Shown: positions 50,179 through 61,499 of the stretch, one piece after another
Position numbering within the stretch: position 1 is the stretch's first letter
How the letters are laid out: each line of letters starts with the position of its first letter
Source of the DNA: Takakia lepidozioides
Taxonomy: Eukaryota > Streptophyta > Takakiopsida > Takakiales > Takakiaceae
Direction: 5' to 3'
Length of the DNA stretch: 64,000 nucleotides
Assembly: GCA_030704615.1 (NCBI GenBank)
Contig: CM060731.1
Coordinates: forward strand, 40,426,001-40,490,000
Notes under the pieces: model-generated
Seen by the model: only the letters and a program-made list of their open reading frames with translations
The model's database searches: none
Told to the model about the DNA's origin: nothing
Translations under genes and position numbers: made by a program

Positions 50179-52369
50179 GTTCAAGACAACCATGTATGTA
50201 TTTCAAATTTTGTGGTGCAAGTGGGAGAAGGGGAATCAGGGTACGAACATATTGTGGAGGCATTCAAAAACAATGTGGTTGCCCATTATGCCAGAGTGTT
50301 GATAACAAATCCTCTACATGTACGATTACCTCGATTGGTATTGGTAATCCAGCTCACTTGCAATAGATTTGACAACAATTTTGTGAGATCACAATGGGAA
50401 GTGGTGAGACAGTTGTGAGACAAATATGTGAGGGACGTGGTTGGGCCTATAATTGGGCATGCTTCAGACGGAGATAGTAGGAGGAGAAAAGTGATGTTAG
50501 AAGATTATGCCAATGGGGCTGGAAGTAGATTTTGCATCCCTTGGGAAGGATGGTTGTTTACAGGTCGAGTGTGCAACGGGGGAGATATATACGGACTCCA
50601 TGATCAGGACTTCATCCACAATGGGAAAAAATTGGTAAATCCCTTGGACAGTGCATCACGGACTTTGGTGTTAGGTGATGAGGTTCCTACATTGAATCAT
50701 GTGTTATTGGTCTACCATTCATTTTCAGTGGACAAGCATGGACTTCGGGAATGTGATATCAAAAGAGAAGATCGACAAAATTGGGCAGCAGCTCAACGAC
50801 TGGCATCTCGGAAGGTGCAAGCTTGTTTGAGGGAGTTACAATCAACTGTGAATCATCGAAGGGAGAGGACCAAAGGTACTGAATTTTACCTATACATCAT
50901 TTCATGCTACATCGACATTTTTTTGTCTCCTCACATGTCATTGTGTGAGAGGGTACAATCTGCTGCGAATGTATCGTTTTTTTTTCAGATTGTGGAAGTT
51001 GTGGTTATTCCACCACGAGGTGTATAATCTGAAATCCTTCTTCATTAGTAGGGAAGCATACTTGGATTTACAAATTTCATGCCACTACGTGGTTCTACTT
51101 ATCAAATTGTTCAAGGATAAGTTTAATCATGTGCAAGTTCCTTTGAGCCTTGTTGGTTTAGATGTGTGTGAAATATTCTTCAGCAAAGTGGGAGGTATGT
51201 TACGGAATGAGAGGACATATGACGGGTGTGATTTGATTGAGAGTGCGGGAGAATTAACATGCATATCCGAGTTCGAGGTGAATCCAAAAGGACCCAAGTT
51301 CTCAAGAGCTCATAAGAAACAAGAACACATTTGGTTTTCTTTGGAGAAGAAGCCAGGTATCCCCCTTGCTGATTTGTCCGACTTTTCTACTGTCCAATCG
51401 GATGATTGCATTGTGGAGGCTTTGAAAACTGGATTTCTAGAAGCGCAACTTTTATGCCATAAACTTGGGATGAAACCAAACAAAGCGACAAACTTGGATT
51501 GGTGGAATGAGCCATGGACAATTGAGAGACAAATGGAGGCCGAGCTATTCAAAAGCATGGAAGAAGAGGGTGATGATGTCGATGCCATAGATTCTATTTG
51601 TCCTCTTAATGCAGACACACATATTCAAAATGAGGTCGTGGAAGATGAATTGGTGTGCGGGCCTTCGAATTCAATGGAGGATGTTTTGAGCCAACCTTTG
51701 GATGATTATGCAGAAGAGGTACTTATTCAAAGTGAATTGAGACATACTCTGGATGCTGTCATTGATGAATTTGAACAAGAGAAAGATGGATCGAAGGTGG
51801 TGGTTCCATTTGTCAAAGTAGACGGGAAGACCATATTCAAAAGCACTTTGGTTAGCCAACTCAATGGCAACCCTACTCTATCCAAGGATAGATTGACACG
51901 AGTAAGAAGTGCATCGATGTTGTTTTGCCGAGAAAACAAACCAACTACCAGCAACAAAGCCACGAGCTCGGGATTGGGTTCGGATTGTGCTGTATTTTTT
52001 GTTGATGAGGAGACTGCGATCCAAACTACAAACAGAAAAGGCAGACCAAGGAAAACCTGCAGATGAGCAACCAAAGACACTTGGTATTTGGGCAGGGTTC
52101 AAAGAATGCGGAAGAAAATCAATAAGCGGTTTGTAGAATGTAGGGATTCTGTTGATTTATTGGAGCGTCCTTCTCATATGGAAATTGGGTTAGCATGGTA
52201 CCAAAAAATTCGAGGAGGGGTCTATACGTACGATTTGACGGATAACATGATGGTTGATTTGGATTCCATTATCGCGTTAGCATGTTTAAAGTACAATGTC
52301 AAGTCAAACACATATGTACTTGATGCAAATGACCGAAAAGTCTTTGACAACTTTATCAAAGACAAATAA
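50179..52369 (+). pseudogene. C-terminal part of protein X
   Basis: Begins mid-protein right after the RT (VQDNHVCISNFVVQVGEGES). One TGA at 50416, then GPIIGHASDGDSRRRKVMLE, LHDQDFIHNGKKLVNPLD and DRQNWAAAQRLASRKVQA. A probable intron spans 50875-50989 (CAAAG|GTACTG to TTTTTTTTCAG). Then SREAYLDLQISCH, VPLSLVGLDVCEIFFSKVGG and a long acidic region ending with an AT-hook (RKGRPRKTC, about 52043-52062). A stop is followed by a last frame to 52369. The conserved blocks match the same uncharacterised family as the minus-strand piece at 43.04-45.36 kb, and the two parts do not overlap in content. Function unknown. Confidence 0.6.
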
Positions 52370-52439
52370 TTTTTTTAATTAATTTGTTAGATTTTATTAT
52401 GTTTTAAGTGAATAAATTCGATATAATATAAAAACATAC

Positions 52440-52620
52440 ATATACATATTGGAGGGTTATTTTTAATGATGGAAAATAAGAATATACATACAGAAGGGGG
52501 TACTTTTTAAAAATTGTAAATTTTTGTATATTTACAGGAGGGGGTTTTATAATCTTCAAAAAATATGTACAGAGGGGGTATAAATTATCCAAGGACCCGT
52601 ATACAAGGGGTTTTTTTTAT
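52440..52620. repeat. Subterminal repeats beyond X
   Basis: Five variants of a TACAGAGGGGGTAT-like word in AT-rich DNA lie near 52451, 52493, 52537, 52572 and 52606, spaced 34-44 bp and all in one orientation. Clusters of short subterminal repeats are typical transposase-binding regions of DNA transposons. That role is inferred from position just after the X reading frame. No matching terminal inverted repeat was found near 45.4 kb. Confidence 0.5.
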
Positions 52621-52741
52621 TAGGCGACGAACGCACGTGATACGCACAGTTTATAAAGAGTGCACCCCCCAGGGGCCACTTTCACCTTCAGTGTCTTCTG
52701 AGGAAGGTTTAGACTCGGAGTCATGAGGATTCTCGCCGAGG

Positions 52742-54790
52742 GTGCAAGTCATTTCCGTGCCATTGTTGTGGGACACGATGGAGGAGATGTATGGAGCTAC
52801 CAAGGGGCCACGTAGGTACTCTGGAGCTGTGGGCACCATCGAGCTTGATGACTTTATACAAGAGTTTGACAGTTGGTGTGATTTGCAGCAAATGCGCAAT
52901 CCACAACTGTTTACGCCCTTTATGGCGTGGAAGGGGCTATTCCAGCACCTTGAGGGGCCGCCCATGGATGATTATCATGAATTTAGGCGGGGACATGCGG
53001 TGGAGATTGAGGAGTGGCGAGAGTATTGGTCACCTAACTATGTCTCAATCACTAGAGGCACAAGGGCAGCGGTGACACCAGCAGCTACACAAACATCTCC
53101 AACTACAAGCACTAGTAGTGGAACAAGTAGTGCCGGCACTTCTGCAGGTGGTACCAGTTCAAAAGGTGCTACTACTCCTCCTGCCACAATTACAACACAT
53201 GTGCCTAGATTCAACCCGGTGGTGGAGTTCTTCCAGGAGTTGCGGAGGAACTACCAAGGTGTACGGACAGAGAAGCTGCGAAGTTTGCAAGACTTCCAGC
53301 GCAAATCCAGTGAGAGCTTGCGAGAGGCCTGCACTCGTATGAGGCGCTTGATAAGTGTGACCCAAGGGGTTACTGAAGCTCAGGCAGTCCAGTTCTGGTA
53401 TGGAATTTTGGACAAGGAGCTCAAGAGAAGGATGCGGGATGCAACCCTGTTACAAGCGGCCCAACCCACATTAGCGGATGTGTTTCTGCTGGCTGAGCGG
53501 ATTGAGCTCAACATGGTGGAGGAGCGAGTTGTTACCATTGGATTTGCCAAGGACATGCCTGCACGAGGTGCAGCTACCAGCCAACAGGTACAAGGGACTG
53601 CCCAATAGCGTGGTCAGGGGGGCAAGGTTGCCCAACCCAAGTTCCATGGAGCTTACAGGGGATCTCAGGTGCAGAGGCCCGTGACATCTTTTGCAGGCCA
53701 ACAACAACCAGGGGTGATATGTTGGACATGTGGAGGACCCCATGTCAAGAGAGATTGCCTAGAGAGTGGCAGAAGGCCGGCACAAGCACAGCCTGCATAG
53801 TTGCAGTGTGGGCATTGTGGCAAGTATGGGCATGGAGATGCCCAGTGTTATGACTTGCACCCTGAGTTGCGCCCAGGCCAGTTCTAAGGGAACAATGGTG
53901 GCCGGGGGCGAGGTGGACCAGCCCAGAGAGGACGAGGTGGTCGGGCACGAGGTGCAGGCCAAGGGCAAGCTCAACATGGCCAAGGACGCGGAGGTCAGGG
54001 TGTTGACCAAAACATGGCCAACCGGCTTCAGCATCTAGAGCAGAGGCTCGCTGCCATGGCTACAGCTCAGGTGGTACCGGCTCCCAGGCGGGATGGTCCA
54101 CCTCCTGCTCCTAAAGGAGGAGATATGGGAGGCATGGGATTCATGTGCGGAGCAGCACTACCACTAGTGCAGGTGGAGTCTGCTGCAGCCGTGACTCGAG
54201 GAGCAGCACGAGTTCCTGAGCCACGAGGTGTAGAGGTGGAATTGGATCCACAGCGTGGGGAGGCAAGCCGTTAGGCGAGGCTTCCTCAATCATTCACATT
54301 GGCGGAGACAGTGTCGACGCCATCCATGGCACCTAGTTCTCGCCCGACTGTTACCGAGGCGGAGGTTACTATGCCATTGGGGAGAGCTACACATGCAGCA
54401 CTGACACCTGCTACCAAGGCTAGTGCAGCCGGTGTGTTATTGGGGGCAGCCACCTCTGTGTGTCAAGCCCCACTGTTTTTCGGCAACCATGATTGCGATG
54501 CCGGGGGTAAGACCAGCTGCAGTGTTCAGACTAGCAGCAACACTCTGCGAGAGTGGGGAGGTCACTTCATCTTCTGCGGAGTTACTGGAAGGTGTAGTGG
54601 CAGAGGGATCCTCGGATTTGAGGGTCAAGACTGCCACGGCTGCGCCATGGCAAGCTGCAGCTGTCAAGTTGACGGAGCTGCCAGCTAGGCTAGCCTTTGA
54701 GCGCGCCATGGTGACACCTGGAGTTGTCTTGTTAGACAACCAGAGAGGCATTTTCACTTTGAGTGGACCCGCAGGCAAGAAGTACCGGCC
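52742..54790 (+). pseudogene. Ty3/gypsy gag with two zinc knuckles
   Basis: The frame 52742-53608 (first ATG 52778) encodes a gag-like capsid region (FFQELRRNYQGVRTEKLRSL, QAVQFWYGILDKELKRRM, ADVFLLAERIELNMVEER). Past a TAG stop the frame continues with CWTCGGPHVKRDC and, after another stop, CGHCGKYGHGDAQC, two nucleocapsid zinc knuckles at about 53720-53759 and 53807-53848. A Gly/Arg/Gln-rich linker and MANRLQHLEQRLAAMATAQV, a short coiled coil, follow. The frame shifts before the protease. It has no 5' LTR or leader immediately upstream; X sequence ends about 370 bp before it. Confidence 0.8.
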
Positions 54791-55320
54791 ACTGCGGGTC
54801 TTGTTGGACTCATGAGCTCAGCCACTGATGTTGGGTAGAGCTGCTATTGCAGGTTTGGGCCTCATAGAGGCGGATATGAAGCCTTCTCCTTTCCAAATAC
54901 AGACATCTTTGGGAGGATCAGAGTAGGCTCGGGGCATGACACGGCGTGAGTTGGCCATTGGACTATAACCAGATCATCCTGTAGATGGCTCAGTGATGTG
55001 AGCCAAGGCCATTGTGACAGACGTGGTCTCTTACGATGTCCTTGTTGGTGGGGCAGTGTTATATCCCATGGGCTTCACCCTGGACTTTTGGGAGGAGTCA
55101 GCATCCGACAGCCCTGGATGGCAGTCAGGGGATGGTCGTCGTGCACAGCTCCCTGTGACATTCATTGGGGGTATTGCGGCTGCCCAGCGGGGCAAGATGC
55201 CAACACTAGCCGCCTTTACAGCTGCAGTTAGTTGGCCTGGAGAGTTGCTGGAAGGCAATGCCCATGCAAAGGATGTGGCACCTCCAGCAGAGCAGGATGA
55301 CATGCATGGTACGGCGGAGT
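54791..55320 (+). pseudogene. Ty3 aspartic protease remnant
   Basis: The active-site motif LRVLLDS-G is broken: the Gly codon is TGA (54813-54815), then AQPLMLGRAAIAGLGLIEAD. Further stops follow. The second half reads VVSYDVLVGGAVLYPMGFTL and PGWQSGDGRRAQLPVTFIGG, the C-terminal part of a gypsy protease. Sequence ends at about 55320, where LINE sequence starts in the same strand. In an intact element the methyltransferase or RT would follow here; instead that part lies at 47.8-50.2 kb. Confidence 0.75.
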
Positions 55321-55517
55321 TGCAAATTGATGCTTGTGTGAAGGGATTTCTAGAGGATATCTAGAAAACCCGGATTAATTCTATATATGAAGGTAAGTCT
55401 TACTACCAACGTCAGCCCCTGACAGAGGTAGGTTCTGTCCCTTTTGTTCCCGCTCAAACTGGGCGCGGGGTCAAAGTCCACAAGGCTACGGCAAACAACG
55501 TCTTATGAGTACAATCT
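55321..55517 (+). mobile_element. LINE 3' terminal fragment
   Basis: Begins at ATTGATGCTTGTGTGAAGGG and matches the last ~200 bp of the LINE at 11.4-12.76 kb, through CCACAAGGCTACGGCAAACA to the common 3' end GAGTACAATCT. It lacks the ~440 bp that separate it from the LINE segment ending at 47754. Protease remnant abuts its left edge. Confidence 0.9.
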
Positions 55518-56658
55518 AACTACCTTCCCACTGGAAACCATCCTCCCTCTGCCCACATATCATTGAAGTACATCTCCAAAGGTAAGGATTGCAAAGGTAA
55601 GGATCTGAGATTGGATCAAACATAGGTCTGAAGGAAAACCGAACTGTTTATGTCTTTTCCTTCTCTCCTTTGCATGCTAAAGGAAGCCAACATATTTATA
55701 CGTTTTAATCCAAGGAGTGGCCCCACCTTTGCCCTGGTTGGTGACAGTGATGCACTTAAGCAAAAGACAAACATACATATCTGAATCTGCTAAAATGCCT
55801 CATTGGTTTAGAATCTGTAGAGCCTCTGTCAGGCTGTCTGCCGCACAAAGTATCTTCACATGCCCAGAAATGTCAGAAGAGGCATTGTGGACTCCCTCTC
55901 TTGATCCTCTTTCAGAAGCTATGGTCATGGTTGAGGTGCCTGATTTTATCATCTGTGCCGCAATAGCTGCCTTTAGTTTACCATCTACCCATGTAGGTTT
56001 CTTGTAGCTACTGACCCACATGGAATCAAGGTAATCTGGAGCTTGAAGTCCAACCCTCGTGGATGAATCTGGACCCACACTCTATCCCTGCTCCTTCAGG
56101 CAAAAACATGGAAAAACTCTGATAACAGGGAAAAACAGGCTGAAATGTGTTGAAGAATGTACCTTCATTAGCATCGCCTTGTTCTATCAATTGCACTACT
56201 GCCGCTGATGTTTCCAGTTGACCATCTACCCGCGCGATTGCTTGTAGCTATTGATCCACAGGGAAACAGAAAGAAATTTGTGTTTGAAATCCGGCCCTCT
56301 TGGATGAATCTGGATCTCTATCCCTGGTCCTCAGCTATCCCTGCCTGTGGACAAATCATGAATACATCCTCAGCCTTGCTACTAGCAGCTGACACTGATG
56401 GCATGAAGTTCTTCCAGCAAACACCCTAAACCCTAATGATGAGAGGGAAAAACAGACTGAAATAGGTTGAAGAATAAGGTACAGGGAGCACAAAATCACT
56501 CCAAAACCACCATAGATCCACCAACGAGCTAACTTGCAGAATTCAACATGAAAAAATAGGGACGACTCTACTACTTCCAACAACTATCTCCGCATGGCAG
56601 TGGGGCAAGGCCACATCAAATTCATTCTTTCTATTATGGGTGCTGAACACAACACACT
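55518..56658 (-). repeat. Exon-like modules and flanks, minus strand
   Basis: Two more copies of the VDGQLETAAAVAQLIEQG module: 56163-56235 (ARVDGQLETSAAVVQLIEQG, with donor GAAG|GTACATTC) and about 55930-56010 (TWVDGKLKAAIAAQMIKSG, open in both directions from 55800 to 56078). They share flanking text with the copies at 45.87-46.45 kb, including the CATGGAATCA and TTCTTGTAGCTA phrases. Coding status is uncertain. Confidence 0.5.
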
Positions 56659-58238
56659 TCTCTTCAAATGTACTCCTCAGAGCCTCAACATGCCTGCATG
56701 CTGACACTGGTGCATATCAATGATTCCATGGTTCCTCCTTCACACAACACAAAGTAGGAATGCTTCTGATTGAGGAGCTTGCGACTTTGATTTCCTCTAC
56801 AGGAGACGGACAAAGAACAACAAAGGGCATCAAACAACAACAACAAATTGTGACTCTCTGCCAATCACCTTTGAATTAGTGAGAGGAGCCTATGTCCTTC
56901 ACTTGCCAGACACTGCACCACAAGAGGTTTTCCAAAGAGCTCTTTAAACCTGCGCAGTTCTCCCATCACCTGCACACAGCTGTCAGCACAACAAAACACA
57001 TACCATTTAAAAAGATGTGGTTGTGCAAGGATACACCGACCTCTTTATCTTCTTACTAGCCTTCATTTACCAAGGTTCCCCAACAGAGGGAAACTTTGCA
57101 TATAAAGTCAGTGCAATTGGGACATTCCTGAAAGCTAAAGAGAAATTTGCAAACACCAGATGGTCTAAGCAACGCATTATAACCAGAAGAAAAGAAGTTT
57201 GCCACCTGATGAGGCCGAGCCATAGCTGAAACAGAGTTGTTTGCATTTTCTCTGACAGATGCTGCAAAGGAAGGTAGGAGAGAAGAGCAAAAGAGTTCCC
57301 GCAGTTTTAAGGCTATCTTCCCCTCTATTGGAAGCATCTTTTCCTCATACTCCACCAAAGCAGCCTACATCAGACATACAACATGAATCTATCTGTAAAT
57401 ATTGGGTGTCCTAGAATGCTGCTCTGATGCCAAACCAAAATTATCGAACCCTTTGCATGCATCTTTCAACACATGTATCTGCTTTTAGGGTTTCACCTAT
57501 ACCTCGTTGAGAAAGCAGATAAAGATCTATATATTTTGTTAAATCGACTAGAATGAGAAAGTCTTTTCAGTCAATACCACTTGTTACCACTGAAACAAGA
57601 CTATGAGCCCTTAGAATGAACAGGTGGGAGAAAGCAACCTTCCACAGACTCTCAGCAGTCGACGTGCATTCAAAAGGTCTCACAGTAGAGAAAGGTTGGA
57701 ACACACGCTCAGCCAGTGAGCGCCATCTCATTTGCAGAGACCAGCATCAGCAGCCTTTCATGTACCTGCGCTAACATTGTTTGTAACAGATTGTTCATTT
57801 TGATTTTCCACCCTTTGTAGCAACAAGGCTCAAGCACTGAAGGAAGGACATGCTACGTAAGCCGCTGCAATCTAACTAAGATGAGGGCATGTCAGATGTC
57901 ACCATGTACTCTTCTGATGCAAAACCTAGCTCTAGTCAGCAAGAACAGGTCTGCATGAATGAGTTCTCATCTATTGTGTGCATAATGATATCTGACTGAA
58001 CAGAGAGTCAACCCCGACTTCGGTTTACTCCTAGATGCTAGTGTAACACGGTACTAACCTCTCGTATTTTGAGGATGTCATCAAGTCGAGTATGAAACAT
58101 CAACAGCATGTCATCCTTGAAGGGCTTCCCTACCCAAGTATGAAGCTCAAACATGGGCCAGGTCAACTGTGTCAAGTGCAGCGTAGCATGCTCCCACTTC
58201 TCAAGCAGCCTTAAGCCTTGTGTAAGTGCTACCTCTAC
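56659..58238 (-). CDS. Dynein heavy chain N-terminal exons, probably IFT/cytoplasmic dynein-2 type
   Basis: Exons in transcription order: 58059-58238 (60 codons, WVGKPFKDDMLLMFHTRLDD and ILKIRE), 57206-57364 (53 codons, EYEEKMLPIEGKIALKLREL), 56869-56969 (VMGELRRFKELFGKPLVVQC), then one starting at 56693 (HVEALRSTFEEK) whose left end is near 56660. All junctions have AG/GT and matching phase. The order and motifs match the DHC N1 tail region: the RL..I..IR segment, the MxPxExxIAxKLR segment and the L.RYK.L segment. The class is inferred. The motor would power intraflagellar transport or flagella in sperm cells. The large remainder (linker, AAA+ ring) is not present in the window at lower coordinates, so the gene is truncated or interrupted by the transposon nest. 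Confidence 0.65.
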
Positions 58239-58471
58239 CTGAAGACGAGGTTAGCTATTTCATGAGCATGAGCGGCATGAGCGGCATGAGCAGCATGGGC
58301 AAAGTAGCAAGACAATCGGTTTTCATGAGCAAAAGTACAAATTTCGAAAATAAAAAACATTATAAAACATTAATTTAATACAATGTGTCAGAAAAAACAA
58401 ATATATTATTCGGCACCTTGAAGGGGAAATTGTAGTTTTGAGAGTTGTGCTCATGATATTTCGTCTTCCGC
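58239..58471. repeat. GAGCATGAGCGGCAT microrepeat and spacer
   Basis: CATGAGCGGCATGAGC-type words repeat at 58259-58305 and again singly at 58324-58330. The rest is AT-rich spacer before the transposase. It probably lies within the dynein intron. Confidence 0.55.
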
Positions 58472-61271
58472 TCATGCCAATTCCCAGGACATGTGCAAAA
58501 ATGGCGCCGAATTTCGCGGTAACGTCTGCGTTGTGGCGTGAGCAAATGTGGGAGTCAAAAATCTGCCGCTGAAACAAGGTGCAGGTACAACACCGTGTGG
58601 GTTCCTCCGAATCATCTCACCATAGCATGCTCTCGTATCCACCCGAATGGCGCAGCACTTCCCTCGAAATGCCGGCAATGTCCTTGCAATTCTCCACTGT
58701 GACTCCGACACTCTTGTCTCCACAATGGGTATGTTGTACTGCGTTACCACAGATGGCTTGTTATGTTCCTCGGGCACGTGCCCTGTGCTCAAAGGAGATG
58801 GCGCTCTTGAACGTGCAGGACTTGCGGTGCTCGACGAAACCTCCTCGGGCAACATCACGGGACCACGAGGGAGCGTGCGAATATTCTTGTCAGCTCGCCA
58901 TGAATCCTCTTCCCCGCCAGGTGCCTCGTCAAGTCTTCGTCTCACTGGACGGGTATGAACATCTCCTTCCAAACCAGATGCACTGCAGAGGAGGCACGCC
59001 AGGATGAATGCACTGATTCGGCCATGTTTGTCGTGGGCATGTCGGTGTCGGAGTCGAGACACAAGCACATGTTGAGGTTACAAGCAAGTTACAAATAATG
59101 CCAAGAATAATATTCAACGGGACGCGAATTCGTGCAACTCACCTCCCGCATATAGTCGCCGAACTGGAGGAAACGATAATGCCACCATGCTAGCCAACTG
59201 ACCATTGCTCCCTCGTCTGATTTCCTTACAGCACCTGACGATGTCCACCAAGCCCGTATACATGCAAACTGTGTCTCTGCATCATCCAAGGTGGGAGCGC
59301 GCTTCCACGCAAGACACATGGAACGGTGCTCATCTCTGAAATCTGGCGCCACGAACCTGGTTGTGTACTGCGAAAGGCTCTGTAGAAAATGGAACCCACA
59401 AGATCTCTCCTTGCCTTCCATGGGAACATTGGGGTCTTGCCCGTACACCCTTCGGATGGCAGCCCAATTTGCTTGTGCGTTGTCCGCCATGAAACCACAG
59501 AAATTGGGAGGGGCAATCCCGCCTTGGCCATCTGTTCGTTTATTCCCTGCCAAAGAAGCATCTCCGATTGTGTGTCCTCTCTTTTCATCTCACAAATAGC
59601 AATTGTCATTATTATCCTGCAGTGCGTGTCATAGACATGTGCACCCATTGTCACCCACTGGTGATTTGTAATTCGCTTGATATGGTCGAACATGACCCAA
59701 CTGTTTGACAAGTCCCCACTCGTCATCCTGTCGACCAGTTCGATGCCGCTGCCAGGTCCACACGTGGACATTTTGAATACGAAACAACGATCTGCCTCAG
59801 TCCCTTGTCCTGGAAACCTACTTCCATGAATGTAGTCATATCCACATCGTCGCTTCACCTCCAGAATGGAGTGCATATCCGAGCCACGCCCAATTTTCTG
59901 TTTGCATGAGACAATGTGGTTTCGGACATTCGGTGAACATACGTGGGACACTGACTCCAGCAATGCCTCCATTTCCTTCTCATCGAGAGGAACTCTATCG
60001 AAGCCGTCTTCCGACAGAATTGTGGCCAAGGCCATCTTATGGGCGGCTTGGAGCTGTATCTGTTTGGGTTTGGCACCCGGTCTCAACTTAACCTCCTCCT
60101 GAATGAGCTGCTCTGCCTCGTGGGCAGCCTCCCGCGAGTTCCCCCTCGCCAATTTGTGACAATGGGAACCAACGTGTATGCAAGCTCGGGTGAGGTCTGG
60201 GAAACGGTGCAACACATAGAACTGCTTGGCATTACAAACAGACATGCAGTGTGGTGGTTCTTTGCAATGCGCACACTTAAATGTGGAGTTCGGAACCTTC
60301 TCCTGAGCACGAAATGGTTGATGAGCTGTGCCTGTCCAATCGGTCTCGTTCCTGTGACCTCTGGATTTAAAATAGAAGCAAGTTGGGGAGAAACACCGCA
60401 ACGCGCCCGCACAAACAACGTAGCGCACCCGCACACCATCGAGCATCTTCATGCTGGTGGTTTTGGTGACGCACCAAGGATGACCGTCATGTTTTCTATC
60501 CATATCTGTCAACATTCCGGACGCCCTCGAGTAGTCCGTCCGAGGAGGGAACTCAAAGAAGATATTACCGTCGACGTCTGCGGGAAGGCATGTAACCGAT
60601 TTAATTGCGAACTTGCTGTAGTCCAGCCCGGCCAGCTCCGAGCGGTGTCCCTCCATGTGAAGCCCTCGCAAAATTTCAAGAATAGATCAAACTGCAGTGC
60701 TCGTGCTGGGAATATGACTCCCTCGTCCACTGACGTCCATTGGGGACTTGCCTGATCTCCAGGACGACCTCGGAACTTCCATGACCTCGTCTGAGTCGGA
60801 CAGGTTGTGAACAACCCGGTTCTCGCTCGTCTTCATGGATGGGTTCGGCTCTGGATTTACTTCGTTGCGGACTTCTCTCTTTGAGGTAGCCACTCTCTGA
60901 TTCGCGGATTGTTTCGTGGAAGGCGCCAGGATAGAAGGTGCATTTGGCGGGCAAATGAAGTCCCCAACAGCCCTATATATGACGTTGTCCGATGGTGGAA
61001 CTCGCCATTCCCTGCCATCGCCGAAATCATCGTGGAGCACAACAATACTCTCGACAACAACGCCGTTTGAGTCCTTCCTTTCCTCCTCCAAAAAAACCGA
61101 CCCCGGTTTCAGGTGGTATCGAACGCACACATATTTCTCCATCACCCGGCAGATGTCCCCTCTGCACGGAAATGAAGCTCTATGCTCGTGAGGAGGGCAG
61201 TACACTGTAGCGCTCGGGTTTTCCGCCATGGGAGATGTGCACACAAGACTCCCAGGATGGCGTGCGGGCAA
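58472..61271 (-). pseudogene. MULE-like DDE transposase gene, frameshifted
   Basis: Pieces in transcription order. 60687-61271 is an N-terminal basic/acidic region (MPARHPGSLVCTSPMAENPS). 59226-60671 (481 residues) has Cys/His motifs FKCAHCKEPPHCMSVC and HVGSHCH, then WVMFDHIKRITNHQWVTMGA and CEMKREDTQSEMLLW, which fit the first catalytic Asp region of Mutator-like transposases. After a one-base shift near 59490-59515 the frame 59089 upward continues GFMADNAQANWAAIRRVYGQ and CGFHFLQSL, the second Asp and C-x-H of the MULE fold. A donor (GAG|GTGAGT, about 59140) implies an intron, and 58472-59068 may be the C-terminal exon. The palindrome array begins about 230 bp beyond its 5' end. Confidence 0.55.
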
Positions 61272-61499
61272 GCTCCCTGGTAGAAGGGGGATGCAGCGAT
61301 GGGAAGGAATGCGGTGCCGATTTGTCCGAGCGACAAAGCCTGATCCAAATCCAGGGAGCCAACTATCTCAAAAATCCACAGTCAGAGTGTTAATAAACCT
61401 TGTCTCAGGAACGCGGCCCCTGGTCTTTGCGCAATAACTGCCAACGGTATGCAGTCAGAAAGTGGGGGGCCGTCCGGATGATGTCGGCTGAAGGGGAGA

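Noticed and set aside
41100-55320. Complete, active Ty3 element
   Set aside because: Stops in gag, protease, RT and integrase, an Asp-to-Asn change in the integrase triad, no RNase H and no second LTR.
59480-59560. Programmed ribosomal frameshift in the MULE-like gene
   Set aside because: No slippery heptamer or downstream structure stands out, and the surrounding elements are decayed, so a simple indel is likelier.
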